This document shows, piece after piece, positions 1 through 8,723 of a stretch of DNA of 64,000 nucleotides. Both the position numbers and the translations under genes were made by a program. This DNA comes from Staphylococcus taiwanensis (GTDB lineage: Bacteria; Bacillota; Bacilli; Staphylococcales; Staphylococcaceae): positions 1,364,001 through 1,428,000 of the forward strand of contig CP058667.1 in the NCBI GenBank assembly GCA_020544305.1. The letters are read 5' to 3'. Each line of letters begins with the position of its first letter. The stretch's first letter is position 1. The notes beneath the pieces are model-generated. The model ran no database searches and had not been told where the DNA came from. It was given only the letters and a program-made list of their open reading frames with translations.

Positions 1-182
1 CTGGCAATTTACTAGTACTAAAAACTTTACCAGGGAATGCACAATCTATTGGTGCTATTCTTGATCAAATTGATTGGGAGGAAGTGCTTGGTACTATATG
101 TGGTGACGATACTTGCCTTTTAATTTGTAAAGATGAGGAAGCAAGTAATACAATTAAAACTAGAATTTTCAATTTATTATAA
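1..182 (+). CDS. argR: Arginine repressor ArgR/AhrC, C-terminal part (5' end outside window)
   Basis: The reading frame is open from base 3 and gives the last 59 residues of an ArgR/AhrC regulator. What remains is the C-terminal oligomerisation and arginine-binding domain, with the typical [14 protein letters not shown] stretch and the [13 protein letters not shown] segment that carries the acidic ligand-binding residues. In this family arginine binding stabilises a hexamer that represses arginine biosynthesis and activates catabolism. The DNA-binding half lies upstream of the window. The gene ends 15 bp before recN; this argR-recN arrangement is usual in Firmicutes, and the two are probably cotranscribed. 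Confidence 0.88.
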   Translation, partial: GNLLVLKTLPGNAQSIGAILDQIDWEEVLGTICGDDTCLLICKDEEASNTIKTRIFNLL

Positions 183-197
183 GGATGCGATGATTTC

Positions 198-1874
198 ATG
201 TTACAAACCTTATCAATAAAACAATTTGCAATTATTGATGAATTAGAAATACACTTTTCAGATGGATTGACAGTACTTAGTGGTGAAACTGGAGCTGGGA
301 AGTCAATCATCATAGATGCTATTGGTCAATTAATTGGAATGCGTGCTTCATCAGATTATGTTAGACATGGTGAAAAGAAAGCAGTTATTGAAGGCATATT
401 TGATATTGATAATAGTAAAGATGCTATCAATATACTCCATGAGTTAGATATAGACATTGATGAAGATTTTTTATTAGTTAAGAGGGAAATCTTTAGTTCT
501 GGAAAAAGTATCTGTAGATTAAATAATCAAATCGTTACACTTCAAGATTTACGTAAAGTAATGCAAGAGCTATTAGATATACACGGTCAACATGAAACAC
601 AAACTTTATTAAAACAAAAATATCATCTTAAACTCATAGACGATTATGCAGAAGATAAATATTTAAAAACTAAAGATAAGTATCAACAAATATTTAATGA
701 ATATAAAAATAAGAAAAAAGAATTAGAAGAACTTGAATCAGCTGATCAAGCATTATTACAAAGATTAGATTTAATGAAGTTTCAATTTGAAGAACTTAAA
801 GAAGCATCATTAAAAGATGGTGAGTCAGAACAACTTGAAATTGATATTCGTAGAATTCAAAATTCTGAAAAATTAAGTTTAGCTCTAAATAATGCTCATA
901 TTACGTTAACAGATGAGCATGCGATACCAGATAGACTCTATGAATTAAGCAATCATTTGCAATCAATAGATGAAATTCTTCCAGATAAATTTAGTAAATT
1001 GAAAGAGGATATTGATCAGTTTTACTATACATTGGAAGATGCTAAACATGAATTATATGATGAAATGTCAAATACAGAATTCGACGAGCAAATGCTTAAT
1101 GAACTTGAATCACGAATGAATTTACTTAATAATTTAAAACGTAAGTATGGCAAGGACATTAATGAATTAATTAAATATCAAGATAAACTTGAAAATGAAA
1201 TTTCTAAAATTGAGAATTATGAAGAAAGTACATCTCAATTGCGAGAAGAGATTTCAAATTTATACCAACAAGTTATTAAATACGGCAAGTCTCTCTCTAA
1301 AGAACGACGTGAAGTCGCAAGGATACTACGAGATCACATAGTAGCTGAAATACAAAATTTACAAATGAAAGACGCTAATTTAGAAATCTCTTTCCAACCA
1401 TTAGAAACACCAACTATAGAGGGGATTGAATTTGTAGAATTCTTAATTAGCCCTAATAAAGGTGAACCGTTAAAAAGTTTAAATAAAATAGCCTCTGGCG
1501 GTGAATTATCAAGAATCATGTTAGCATTAAAAAGTATTTTTGTTCAATCTCGTGGTCAAACTGCTATTCTTTTTGACGAAGTTGACTCAGGAGTTTCTGG
1601 TCAAGCTGCTCAAAAAATGGCTGAAAAAATGAGAGATATCGCAGAATATATTCAAGTCATTTGTATTTCTCATTTGCCACAAGTTGCTTCAATGAGTGAT
1701 CATCATTTATTAATCAGTAAGGCTTCACTCGATGACCGAACTACGACTCAAGTTAAAGAACTTCAAGATGATGATAAAGTAGATGAAATAGCACGAATGA
1801 TTTCGGGAGCTAGCGTAACAGACTTAACACGTGAAAATGCAAAAGAAATGATTGCCCAAAATCGAAGAAAATAG
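198..1874 (+). CDS. recN: DNA repair protein RecN
   Basis: A 558-residue SMC-like ATPase of double-strand break repair, the usual RecN length. The Walker A motif GETGAGKS is at residues 29-36. A long coiled-coil-rich middle (about 150-380) follows, then the ABC signature region ASGGELSRIMLA and the Walker B segment AILFDEVDSGVSG near the C-terminus. RecN is an early cytosolic responder that gathers broken ends for RecA-dependent recombination. The ATG has an AAGGATG-type ribosome binding site at usual distance. It follows argR closely and is followed by a 259-bp gap before the bkd operon. Confidence 0.97.
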   Translation: MLQTLSIKQFAIIDELEIHFSDGLTVLSGETGAGKSIIIDAIGQLIGMRASSDYVRHGEKKAVIEGIFDIDNSKDAINILHELDIDIDEDFLLVKREIFSSGKSICRLNNQIVTLQDLRKVMQELLDIHGQHETQTLLKQKYHLKLIDDYAEDKYLKTKDKYQQIFNEYKNKKKELEELESADQALLQRLDLMKFQFEELKEASLKDGESEQLEIDIRRIQNSEKLSLALNNAHITLTDEHAIPDRLYELSNHLQSIDEILPDKFSKLKEDIDQFYYTLEDAKHELYDEMSNTEFDEQMLNELESRMNLLNNLKRKYGKDINELIKYQDKLENEISKIENYEESTSQLREEISNLYQQVIKYGKSLSKERREVARILRDHIVAEIQNLQMKDANLEISFQPLETPTIEGIEFVEFLISPNKGEPLKSLNKIASGGELSRIMLALKSIFVQSRGQTAILFDEVDSGVSGQAAQKMAEKMRDIAEYIQVICISHLPQVASMSDHHLLISKASLDDRTTTQVKELQDDDKVDEIARMISGASVTDLTRENAKEMIAQNRRK

Positions 1875-1938
1875 AAATTTCAACTTGTATATAGAATTAA
1901 CAGTCCAATTATAATTTCAAATTTATAAATAATTAAAA

Positions 1939-1966
1939 TTGATGTAAAATATATAAGTATTACAAT
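1939..1966 (+). promoter_or_regulatory. Candidate sigma-A promoter of the bkd operon
   Basis: TTGATG at 1939-1944 and TACAAT at 1961-1966 are separated by 16 bp and resemble a vegetative promoter. Transcription from here would give a leader of roughly 160 nt before lpdA, and that leader contains a perfect inverted repeat. Prediction from sequence only; no terminator was recognised between recN and this point. Confidence 0.45.
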
Positions 1967-2041
1967 TTAAATACTTAATTGAATTAAATTAAGACGAATT
2001 TTTAACTTAAACTATTTGGTATTAAAAGTCTTGTTAGTCCT

Positions 2042-2074
2042 CAATATTAAATTTAATTTTATGATTTAATATTG
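2042..2074 (+). promoter_or_regulatory. Perfect 11-bp inverted repeat in the lpdA leader
   Basis: CAATATTAAAT at 2042-2052 is repeated exactly, inverted, as ATTTAATATTG at 2064-2074 around an 11-nt spacer. It lies about 60 bp upstream of lpdA, downstream of the candidate promoter. No T-run follows the right arm, so it does not look like a terminator. It could be an operator or an RNA hairpin; which one is unknown. Confidence 0.45.
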
Positions 2075-2133
2075 TACCTTCTAGATTTTACTTAAATTAT
2101 ATACCTAAGTTTAAAGTAGTTAGGAGCAAAAAT

Positions 2134-3558
2134 ATGGCTGAAAAGCAATATGACCTAGTTGTATTAGGTGGTGGAACTGCTGGATACGTAGCGGCAATTC
2201 GTGCCTCTCAATTAGGTAAAACAGTTGCTATTGTTGAAACATCTTTATTAGGTGGAACATGTTTGCATAGAGGATGTATTCCAACTAAATCACTTTTAAA
2301 ATCAGCAGAAGTAGTACGTACTGTGAATAAAGCATCAGATTTTGGAGTTGATGTTCCAAATTTTACCATTAACTTCTCTAAAATGATGGACCGTAAAAGC
2401 GAGATTGTTTCACAAATGTATCAAGGCGTTAATAGTCTTATGCAAAAAAATCACATTGATGTCTACAATGGAATTGGAAGAATAATGGGTACATCTATTT
2501 TTTCTCCACAAAGTGGAACGATATCAGTTGAATATGAAAATGGCGAATCAGAACTTTTACCTAACCAATATGTATTAATTTCGACTGGTTCAAGGCCCAG
2601 TGAACTACCTTTCTTACCAGTAGATCATAACCAAATCATTACTAGCGATGATTTACTTGAGATGACTGATATTCCTTCTAATATCGCAATCATTGGCGGT
2701 GGGATTATTGGTCTTGAATTTGCATCATTACTCATCGATTTAGGATCAAATGTCACAGTTATCGAAGCTGGACCACGAATTTTACCTAGTGAAAGTACTC
2801 AAACTTCAAATTTCCTTAAAGAAAATTTGATGGAGAGAGGCGTTCAATTTTATGAAAATTGTCAATTAAATGAAGACTCTATTTCGAGAAATGAAAATAG
2901 GGTTTCAATTTACATTAAAAATAAAATTGATATTGAGGTAGAGAAAGTACTAGTAGCCATTGGGCGTGCACCTAATACTAATGACATTGGATTAAATAAT
3001 ACTAAAGTAAAGCTAAGTCATTCTGGACATATTGAGGTTAACCAATTTCAACAAACAGAAGACAAACATATTTATGCAGCTGGTGACTGTATTGGTAAAT
3101 TACAATTAGCACATGTGGCATCTAAGGAAGGGATTAATGCTGTTGAACATATGTTTACGGGACAGTCCATTCCATTAAATTATAATAAAATGCCAAAATG
3201 CGTATACACATATCCAGAAATAGCTTCTATAGGCTTAAATGAAGAAAATGCAAAAGCACAAGGGATTAATGCGCGCACATTTAAAGTGCCTTTTAATGCA
3301 ATAGGTAAAGCAGTTATTGAAGAATCTTCAAATAATAAAGGATTTTGTGAAGTAGTTATTAATCAAAGTAACAGTGAAATCATTGGTATAAATATGGTAG
3401 GACCACATGTCACTGAATTAATTAATGAAGCTGCTTTATTACAATTTATGAATGGCTCAGCATTAGAATTGGGTCTTACTACACATGCTCATCCATCTAT
3501 ATCTGAAGTATTAATGGAGTTGGGACTTAAAATCGAAAACAGAGCAATACACGTTTAA
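2134..3558 (+). CDS. lpdA: Dihydrolipoyl dehydrogenase (E3) of the branched-chain keto acid dehydrogenase
   Basis: This 474-residue flavoprotein reoxidises the dihydrolipoyl arm of the E2 subunit with NAD+. Visible are the N-terminal FAD fold GGGTAGYVAA (12-21), the redox disulfide in GGTCLHRGCIPTK (Cys43 and Cys48), the NAD-binding GGGIIGLEFASLL, the second FAD motif YAAGDC and the C-terminal active-site HAHPSISE (451-458). It is first of four genes encoding one complex and ends 18 bp before E1 alpha. The pyruvate dehydrogenase E3 (pdhD) is normally encoded elsewhere, so this copy is assigned to the bkd complex by context. The name bfmBC is also used. Confidence 0.95.
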   Translation: MAEKQYDLVVLGGGTAGYVAAIRASQLGKTVAIVETSLLGGTCLHRGCIPTKSLLKSAEVVRTVNKASDFGVDVPNFTINFSKMMDRKSEIVSQMYQGVNSLMQKNHIDVYNGIGRIMGTSIFSPQSGTISVEYENGESELLPNQYVLISTGSRPSELPFLPVDHNQIITSDDLLEMTDIPSNIAIIGGGIIGLEFASLLIDLGSNVTVIEAGPRILPSESTQTSNFLKENLMERGVQFYENCQLNEDSISRNENRVSIYIKNKIDIEVEKVLVAIGRAPNTNDIGLNNTKVKLSHSGHIEVNQFQQTEDKHIYAAGDCIGKLQLAHVASKEGINAVEHMFTGQSIPLNYNKMPKCVYTYPEIASIGLNEENAKAQGINARTFKVPFNAIGKAVIEESSNNKGFCEVVINQSNSEIIGINMVGPHVTELINEAALLQFMNGSALELGLTTHAHPSISEVLMELGLKIENRAIHV

Positions 3559-3576
3559 TAAGGAGGAAACACAATA

Positions 3577-4578
3577 ATGATTGATTATAAATCAGTCGGC
3601 CTTACTGAAGAAGACCTAAAACAAATATATAAGTGGATGGATTTAGGAAGAAAAGTTGATGAACGTTTATGGTTATTAAATCGTGCAGGAAAAATTCCGT
3701 TTGTTGTAAGTGGTCAAGGACAAGAAGCTACACAAATCGGTATGGCTTATGCAATGCAAGAAGGAGACATATCATCACCATATTATAGAGATTTAGCATT
3801 TGTTACATACATGGGCATATCACCTTATGACACAATGTTAGCTTCTTTTGGCAAAAAAGACGATATAAATTCTGGTGGTAAACAAATGCCTTCACATTTT
3901 AGTCATCGTGAAAAAGGCATTTTGTCTCAAAGTTCTCCAGTAGCAACACAAATCCCTCATTCAGTAGGTGCTGCCTTAGCTTTGAAAATGGATAAAAAAT
4001 CAAATATTGCTACAGCTACGGTAGGTGAAGGCAGTTCAAACCAAGGAGATTTTCATGAAGGTTTAAACTTCGCAGGGGTTCATAAATTACCATTTGTATG
4101 TGTCATAATTAATAATAAATATGCCATTTCTGTTCCAGATTCTTTGCAATATGCTGCTGAAAAATTATCTGATAGAGCTTTAGGATATGGTATTCATGGT
4201 GAAACCGTAGATGGTAATGATCCAATAGCTATGTATAAAGCTATGAAAGATGCTAGAGAGAGAGCACTTAATGGAGAAGGTGCAACATTAATCGAAGCCG
4301 TAACCAGTCGAATGACACCTCATTCTTCAGATGATGATGATACATATCGCTCTAAAGAAGAACGTGAATCATTAAAAACGTTTGATTGTAATCTCAAGTT
4401 TAAGGATTACTTGTTGGACCTAAACATTATCGATCAATCTTGGTTAGATGAACTTGAAGAAGAACATAAAGAAATCATTAATCAAGCTACAAAAGATGCA
4501 GAACAGGCACCTTATCCTTCAGTTGATGAAGCATATAAATTTGTATACGATCCAGAAGGAGGTATTGGAAATGACTAA
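3577..4578 (+). CDS. bfmBAA: Branched-chain alpha-keto acid dehydrogenase E1 alpha subunit
   Basis: A 333-residue thiamine-diphosphate subunit, also called bkdA1. The ThDP-binding region starts at GEGSSNQGDFHEGLN (about residue 150) and ends at INN about 30 residues later, as in the family. With the beta subunit it decarboxylates keto acids derived from Leu, Ile and Val and passes the acyl group to lipoyl-E2, providing primers for branched-chain fatty acids. The ATG has a strong AAGGAGGAA site. Its last 8 bp overlap the E1 beta start, which suggests translational coupling. Confidence 0.95.
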   Translation: MIDYKSVGLTEEDLKQIYKWMDLGRKVDERLWLLNRAGKIPFVVSGQGQEATQIGMAYAMQEGDISSPYYRDLAFVTYMGISPYDTMLASFGKKDDINSGGKQMPSHFSHREKGILSQSSPVATQIPHSVGAALALKMDKKSNIATATVGEGSSNQGDFHEGLNFAGVHKLPFVCVIINNKYAISVPDSLQYAAEKLSDRALGYGIHGETVDGNDPIAMYKAMKDARERALNGEGATLIEAVTSRMTPHSSDDDDTYRSKEERESLKTFDCNLKFKDYLLDLNIIDQSWLDELEEEHKEIINQATKDAEQAPYPSVDEAYKFVYDPEGGIGND

Positions 4579-5554
4579 AATGAGCTATATTGAAGCTATA
4601 CAACAAGCACAAGACTTAGCCATGGAATCGGATAAAAATACCTTCATTTTGGGTGAAGATGTAGGTCGTAAAGGTGGCGTTTTTGGTGCTACTCGTGGTT
4701 TACAAGAAAAATATGGTGTTGAAAGAGTAATTGACACACCATTAGCAGAATCTAATATAGTAGGGACTGCTATCGGTGCTGCGATGATGGGGAAAAGACC
4801 TATTGCGGAAATTCAATTTGCCGATTTTATATTACCTGCAGTGAACCAAATTATTAGTGAAGCCGCTAAAATGCGTTATCGTTCTAACAATGATTGGCAA
4901 TGCCCAATTACAATTAGAGCACCGTTTGGTGGAGGCGTACATGGTGGTTTATACCATTCTCAAAGTATTGAAAGCATTTTTGCTTCTACGCCTGGCTTAA
5001 CAATTGTTATTCCATCTTCTCCATATGACGCTAAAGGTTTATTATTATCATCAATAGAATCTAATGATCCAGTGCTTTTCTTCGAACATAAAAAAGCTTA
5101 TCGTTTCTTAAAAGAAGACGTTCCAGAAGATTATTACACTGTTCCACTTGGAAAAGCGGATATCAAACGTGAAGGTTCTGATATTACTGTCTTTACCTAT
5201 GGCTTATGTGTCAACTATTGTCTTCAAGCTGCTGACATTTTAGCATCAGATGGTATTAGTGTTGAAGTCGTGGATTTACGTACAGTCTATCCATTAGATA
5301 AGCAAACCATCATTAATCGTGCTAAGCAGAATGGCAAGATTTTATTAGTAACTGAAGATAATCTTGAAGGCAGCGTTATGTCAGAAGTATCAGCTATAAT
5401 AGCTGAACATTGTTTATTCGACCTTGATGCTCCTATTATGAGATTAGCAGGTGCAGATGTGCCTTCAATGCCATTTTCTCCTAATCTTGAAAATGAGTTG
5501 ATGATGAATCCAGATAAAATTTTAGATAAGATGCGAGAACTTGCTCAATTTTAA
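4571..5554 (+). CDS. bfmBAB: Branched-chain alpha-keto acid dehydrogenase E1 beta subunit
   Basis: I start this gene at the ATG preceded by AGAAGGAGG; an in-frame ATG 41 codons upstream would lie inside the E1 alpha gene and has no ribosome binding site. The resulting 327 residues match the family. Recognisable are the GEDVGRKGGVFGATRGL region near the N-terminus, the GGGVHGGLYHSQS loop, and the C-terminal transketolase domain with VVDLRTVYPLD. It pairs with E1 alpha as an alpha2beta2 tetramer. Also called bkdA2. E2 begins 12 bp downstream. Confidence 0.95.
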   Translation: MTKMSYIEAIQQAQDLAMESDKNTFILGEDVGRKGGVFGATRGLQEKYGVERVIDTPLAESNIVGTAIGAAMMGKRPIAEIQFADFILPAVNQIISEAAKMRYRSNNDWQCPITIRAPFGGGVHGGLYHSQSIESIFASTPGLTIVIPSSPYDAKGLLLSSIESNDPVLFFEHKKAYRFLKEDVPEDYYTVPLGKADIKREGSDITVFTYGLCVNYCLQAADILASDGISVEVVDLRTVYPLDKQTIINRAKQNGKILLVTEDNLEGSVMSEVSAIIAEHCLFDLDAPIMRLAGADVPSMPFSPNLENELMMNPDKILDKMRELAQF

Positions 5555-5566
5555 GGAGGTTAAATA

Positions 5567-6877
5567 ATGGATGTAAAAATGCCTAAACTAGGCGAAAGTG
5601 TCCACGAGGGAACAATCGAACAATGGCTAGTATCTGTCGGCGACCATGTTGATGAATATGAGCCATTATGTGAAGTTGTAACAGATAAGGTAACGGCAGA
5701 AGTGCCTTCTACCGTATCAGGTATAATTACTGAGATTAGTGTCAGTGAGGGCGAAACGGTTCAAGTGGATTATGTTATATGCAAAATTGAAACGGCGAAT
5801 GAGAATGCATCCAATGCGTCTAATGGTACCAATACAAATAATAGCGACGTTAAGCATGATGTTAATTTAAATGGCGAAGACACTTTATCTTATGAAAATG
5901 ATAATATTAATGATGTCAAAAATAATGATGACGACCATTCAATACAATCGTCTCAACCGAATAATGGCAGATTTTCTCCGGTAGTATTTAAAATAGCCTC
6001 TGAGAATAACGTAGATTTGTCAGTAGTGCCAGGTAGTGGCTTTGAAGGTAGAGTGACAAAAAAAGATATTGAGACATATATTCAATCAAGTAAGCATACT
6101 TCTACTTCAAACAATCAACAACATGTTGAACCACTACAATCAGGAATAGAAATGAATGCATCAAATGCGTTGAACCAATCTAAACAATCTATACCAGTTA
6201 AAGGTGTGCGCAAGGCTATTGCTCAAAATATGGTTAATAGTGTTACAGAAATCCCACATGGATGGATGATGGTTGAAGTTGATGCTACAAATCTAGTCAA
6301 AACTAGAAATCATTATAAAAAATCATTCAAAGATAATGAAGGTTATAATTTAACGTTCTTTGCATTCTTCGTTAAAGCTGTAGCTGAAGCCTTAAAAGCA
6401 AACCCTCTATTAAATAGTAGTTGGAACGGTAATGAAATTGTACTTCATAAGGATATTAATATTTCAATTGCAGTAGCAGATGAAGATAAACTTTATGTTC
6501 CGGTTATTAAACATGCGGATGAAAAATCAATTAAAGGTATTGCCAGAGAGATTAACGACTTAGCTCATAAAGCACGTCAAAACAAGTTAACTCAAGATGA
6601 TATGTCTGGTGGCACATTTACAGTTAATAATACTGGCACGTTTGGTTCAGTTTCATCTATGGGAATCATTAACCATCCGCAAGCAGCTATATTACAAGTT
6701 GAATCAATTGTAAAAAAACCAGTCGTAATTGATGATATGATTGCAATTCGAAGTATGGTTAATTTATGCATTTCAATTGATCACCGTATTTTAGATGGCG
6801 TTCAAACTGGTCGCTTTATGTCACAAGTGAAAAAACGTATTGAACAATACTCTATTGAAAATACAAATATTTATTAA
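5567..6877 (+). CDS. bfmBB: Dihydrolipoamide branched-chain acyltransferase (E2)
   Basis: This 436-residue E2 core subunit (also bkdB) has the expected three domains. The N-terminal lipoyl domain carries the lipoylated lysine at position 41 in VTDKVTAE. A peripheral subunit-binding domain follows at about 135-170 (FSPVVFKIASENNVDL). The C-terminal acyltransferase domain has the catalytic DHRILDG. The linkers are long and rich in Asn, Asp and Ser, as flexible E2 linkers usually are. It transfers the branched acyl group to CoA. A GGAGG site precedes the ATG. It is the last gene of the complex. Confidence 0.95.
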   Translation: MDVKMPKLGESVHEGTIEQWLVSVGDHVDEYEPLCEVVTDKVTAEVPSTVSGIITEISVSEGETVQVDYVICKIETANENASNASNGTNTNNSDVKHDVNLNGEDTLSYENDNINDVKNNDDDHSIQSSQPNNGRFSPVVFKIASENNVDLSVVPGSGFEGRVTKKDIETYIQSSKHTSTSNNQQHVEPLQSGIEMNASNALNQSKQSIPVKGVRKAIAQNMVNSVTEIPHGWMMVEVDATNLVKTRNHYKKSFKDNEGYNLTFFAFFVKAVAEALKANPLLNSSWNGNEIVLHKDINISIAVADEDKLYVPVIKHADEKSIKGIAREINDLAHKARQNKLTQDDMSGGTFTVNNTGTFGSVSSMGIINHPQAAILQVESIVKKPVVIDDMIAIRSMVNLCISIDHRILDGVQTGRFMSQVKKRIEQYSIENTNIY

Positions 6878-6970
6878 TTATAAATGTGGGGTTCAGACAA
6901 GCTATTTGAACTATCAACTTTAAATTAGTAAAATAGCATTAAATAAATTATAGAGTGAAAGGTGAATCAT

Positions 6971-7408
6971 ATGGATTTAAACTTTGATTTATATATGAAT
7001 GGTGTAGTAGACCAAGCACGTAATGAAATCGAATCTGCAGGTTATGAACAATTAACAACTGCTGATGAAGTTAATAAAGTATTACAACAAAATGGAACTT
7101 CTCTTGTAATGGTAAATTCAGTTTGTGGTTGTGCAGGAGGAATTGCTCGCCCAGCGGCTTCCCATGCACTTCATTATGATAAATTACCAGATAGACTCGT
7201 TACTGTATTTGCTGGACAAGATAAAGAAGCTACTCAACAGGCAAGAGATTATTTTGAAGGCTATGCACCTTCTAGTCCATCATTTGCATTAATTAAAGAT
7301 GGTAAAATCACTGAAATGATTGAACGTCATCAAATCGAAGGCCATGATGTAATGGATGTTATTAATCAGTTACAAGGTTTATTCGATAAATACTGTGAAG
7401 AAAGATAA
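6971..7408 (+). CDS. brxB: Bacilliredoxin BrxB (YqiW type)
   Basis: A 145-residue YphP/YqiW-family protein with the CGC redox motif at residues 52-54 ([10 protein letters not shown]). Bacilliredoxins remove bacillithiol from S-bacillithiolated proteins, the firmicute counterpart of glutaredoxin action. I call it BrxB because yqiW also follows the bkd genes in Bacillus subtilis. An upstream in-frame GTG at 6962 overlaps the AAAGGTG ribosome binding site, so the ATG is the better start. Partner genes bshA and bdr are also in this window. Confidence 0.88.
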   Translation: MDLNFDLYMNGVVDQARNEIESAGYEQLTTADEVNKVLQQNGTSLVMVNSVCGCAGGIARPAASHALHYDKLPDRLVTVFAGQDKEATQQARDYFEGYAPSSPSFALIKDGKITEMIERHQIEGHDVMDVINQLQGLFDKYCEER

Positions 7409-7421
7409 GAGGTACTTACCA

Positions 7422-8399
7422 ATGTTAAAGTTAAATCCGTATAAGATTGGATTTAGAACGCTTAAAACTGCGGTAGGTATAACACTCGGTGTTATCTTAG
7501 CAAAATGGATGGGACTTGATAACTATGCATCAAGTGCTATCCTTATTGTTTTATCTATTAAACATACGAAAGTACATTCTGTACAAGCAATTGTTTCTCG
7601 CTTTGTATCGTGTATTTTAATATTATTGTTTGGGTCGTTGGTATTTAGTTTATTAGGTCAAAATGCCCTAGTACTTGGACTAATCGTATTATTATTTATA
7701 CCTATTACAGTAATGTTAAAAGTACAAGAGGGCGTTGTAACCAGTTGCGTTATCTTATTACATGTGTTTAATGCAAAAGCAATCAATCTACATCTTATCA
7801 TCAACGAACTACTATTACTTTCTGTAGGTTTAGGAATTGCTTTTATAATGAATTTAATTATGCCAAGTTTAGATAAATCTTTACTTAATTTAAAAAAAGA
7901 AATCGAATCTGGCTTTAAAAATATATTTAAACTATACAGTGATGCCTGTACCAACTATGATAAAGATTTAAATATATCTTTTAATAAACTTCAACTCGAC
8001 ATTCGTAAAGCCAAATCTATTGCGTTTAGAGATGTTAAAAATCATTTTGTACGTAATGAAAATTCATACTATCATTATTTTGATATGCGACAAGAACAAC
8101 TAGAATTATTGCGTAGAATTCAACCATTGTTACATCAAATAACAGCTGATGATCCACTTATAAATGATGTATCACACTTAATGGCTGAAATAGGTGATAA
8201 TGTAAATAGTAACGATTATACAGTATTACGCTTACACTCACTCTATGAGATACGCTTATCGCTAGACGAATTACCTTTACCGAAAACGCATGAAACTTTA
8301 AAGTCTAGAGCAAGTATGATGCAAATTTTAAATGAATTAGAAGAATATTTAACTATCAAATCACAATTTGGCTCACTAAGATTACATAGTGAAATTTGA
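7422..8399 (+). CDS. Aromatic acid exporter family (ArAE/FUSC-like) membrane protein
   Basis: A 325-residue protein resembling B. subtilis YqjA. The N-terminal half (to about 150) contains five or six hydrophobic segments, beginning with TAVGITLGVILAKWMGL. The C-terminal half is soluble, charged and mostly helical. Family members are grouped with aromatic acid exporters, but the substrate of this subgroup is unknown. The ATG used has an AGAGG site; a longer in-frame extension would overlap brxB by about 50 bp and lacks one. It starts 14 bp after brxB and is closed by a strong terminator. Confidence 0.8.
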   Translation: MLKLNPYKIGFRTLKTAVGITLGVILAKWMGLDNYASSAILIVLSIKHTKVHSVQAIVSRFVSCILILLFGSLVFSLLGQNALVLGLIVLLFIPITVMLKVQEGVVTSCVILLHVFNAKAINLHLIINELLLLSVGLGIAFIMNLIMPSLDKSLLNLKKEIESGFKNIFKLYSDACTNYDKDLNISFNKLQLDIRKAKSIAFRDVKNHFVRNENSYYHYFDMRQEQLELLRRIQPLLHQITADDPLINDVSHLMAEIGDNVNSNDYTVLRLHSLYEIRLSLDELPLPKTHETLKSRASMMQILNELEEYLTIKSQFGSLRLHSEI

Positions 8400-8406
8400 A
8401 TATAAA

Positions 8407-8438
8407 AATAGGCTAAGACACATGTCTTAGCCTATTTT
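8407..8438. terminator. Bidirectional intrinsic terminator
   Basis: A perfect 14-bp stem (AATAGGCTAAGACA and its complement) with a 2-nt spacer is followed by T-runs on both strands. It separates the ArAE/FUSC gene from the convergent Prli42-like gene. Confidence 0.9.
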
Positions 8439-8457
8439 TTATATTTTATCAAACTCA

Positions 8458-8553
8458 TTAATGCATTAATGGCACTAAGCTTGTAAGTAGTAACGCAGCG
8501 ACAATAGCGACTAACATTACAATTATAATGATTCTTAATACTTTATTATTCAA
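8458..8553 (-). CDS. prli42: Prli42-like membrane miniprotein
   Basis: I start this 31-residue protein at a TTG preceded by AAGGAGCG at ideal distance. It begins MNNKVLRIIIIVMLVAIV, continues as one hydrophobic segment and ends TSLVPLMH. The size of 31 residues, the short basic N-terminus (NNKVLR) and the single transmembrane helix match Prli42, a Firmicutes miniprotein that anchors the stressosome in Listeria. A longer in-frame version of 65 residues has no ribosome binding site and is unlikely. Assignment rests on pattern and length from memory; staphylococci are thought to lack the stressosome, so the role here is open. Confidence 0.78.
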   Translation of the reverse strand: MNNKVLRIIIIVMLVAIVAALLLTSLVPLMH

Positions 8554-8723
8554 TATATGACGCTCCTTATTAAAATAAACATAATCAGTTATTATATTGA
8601 TATTAATCAGTAATATATATAAATTAACCATATATGATTTCAATACAAATGGCAATCAATTTATTTTTGATAATACTGAAAGTTAGTTAAAATAGAACTT
8701 ATACAAGAAGGGAGTTTTAACAT

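Noticed and set aside
4448..4570. 41-codon N-terminal extension of E1 beta
   Set aside because: It would overlap the E1 alpha gene by over 120 bp; the downstream ATG has a strong ribosome binding site and gives the family length.
6901..6937. GCTATTT / AAATAGC inverted repeat between bfmBB and brxB
   Set aside because: Only 7 bp with a loop of more than 20 nt and no T-run; not convincing as a terminator or operator.
8554..8655. 34-codon upstream extension of the Prli42-like gene
   Set aside because: No ribosome binding site before it, whereas the TTG at 8553 has AAGGAGCG and gives exactly 31 residues.
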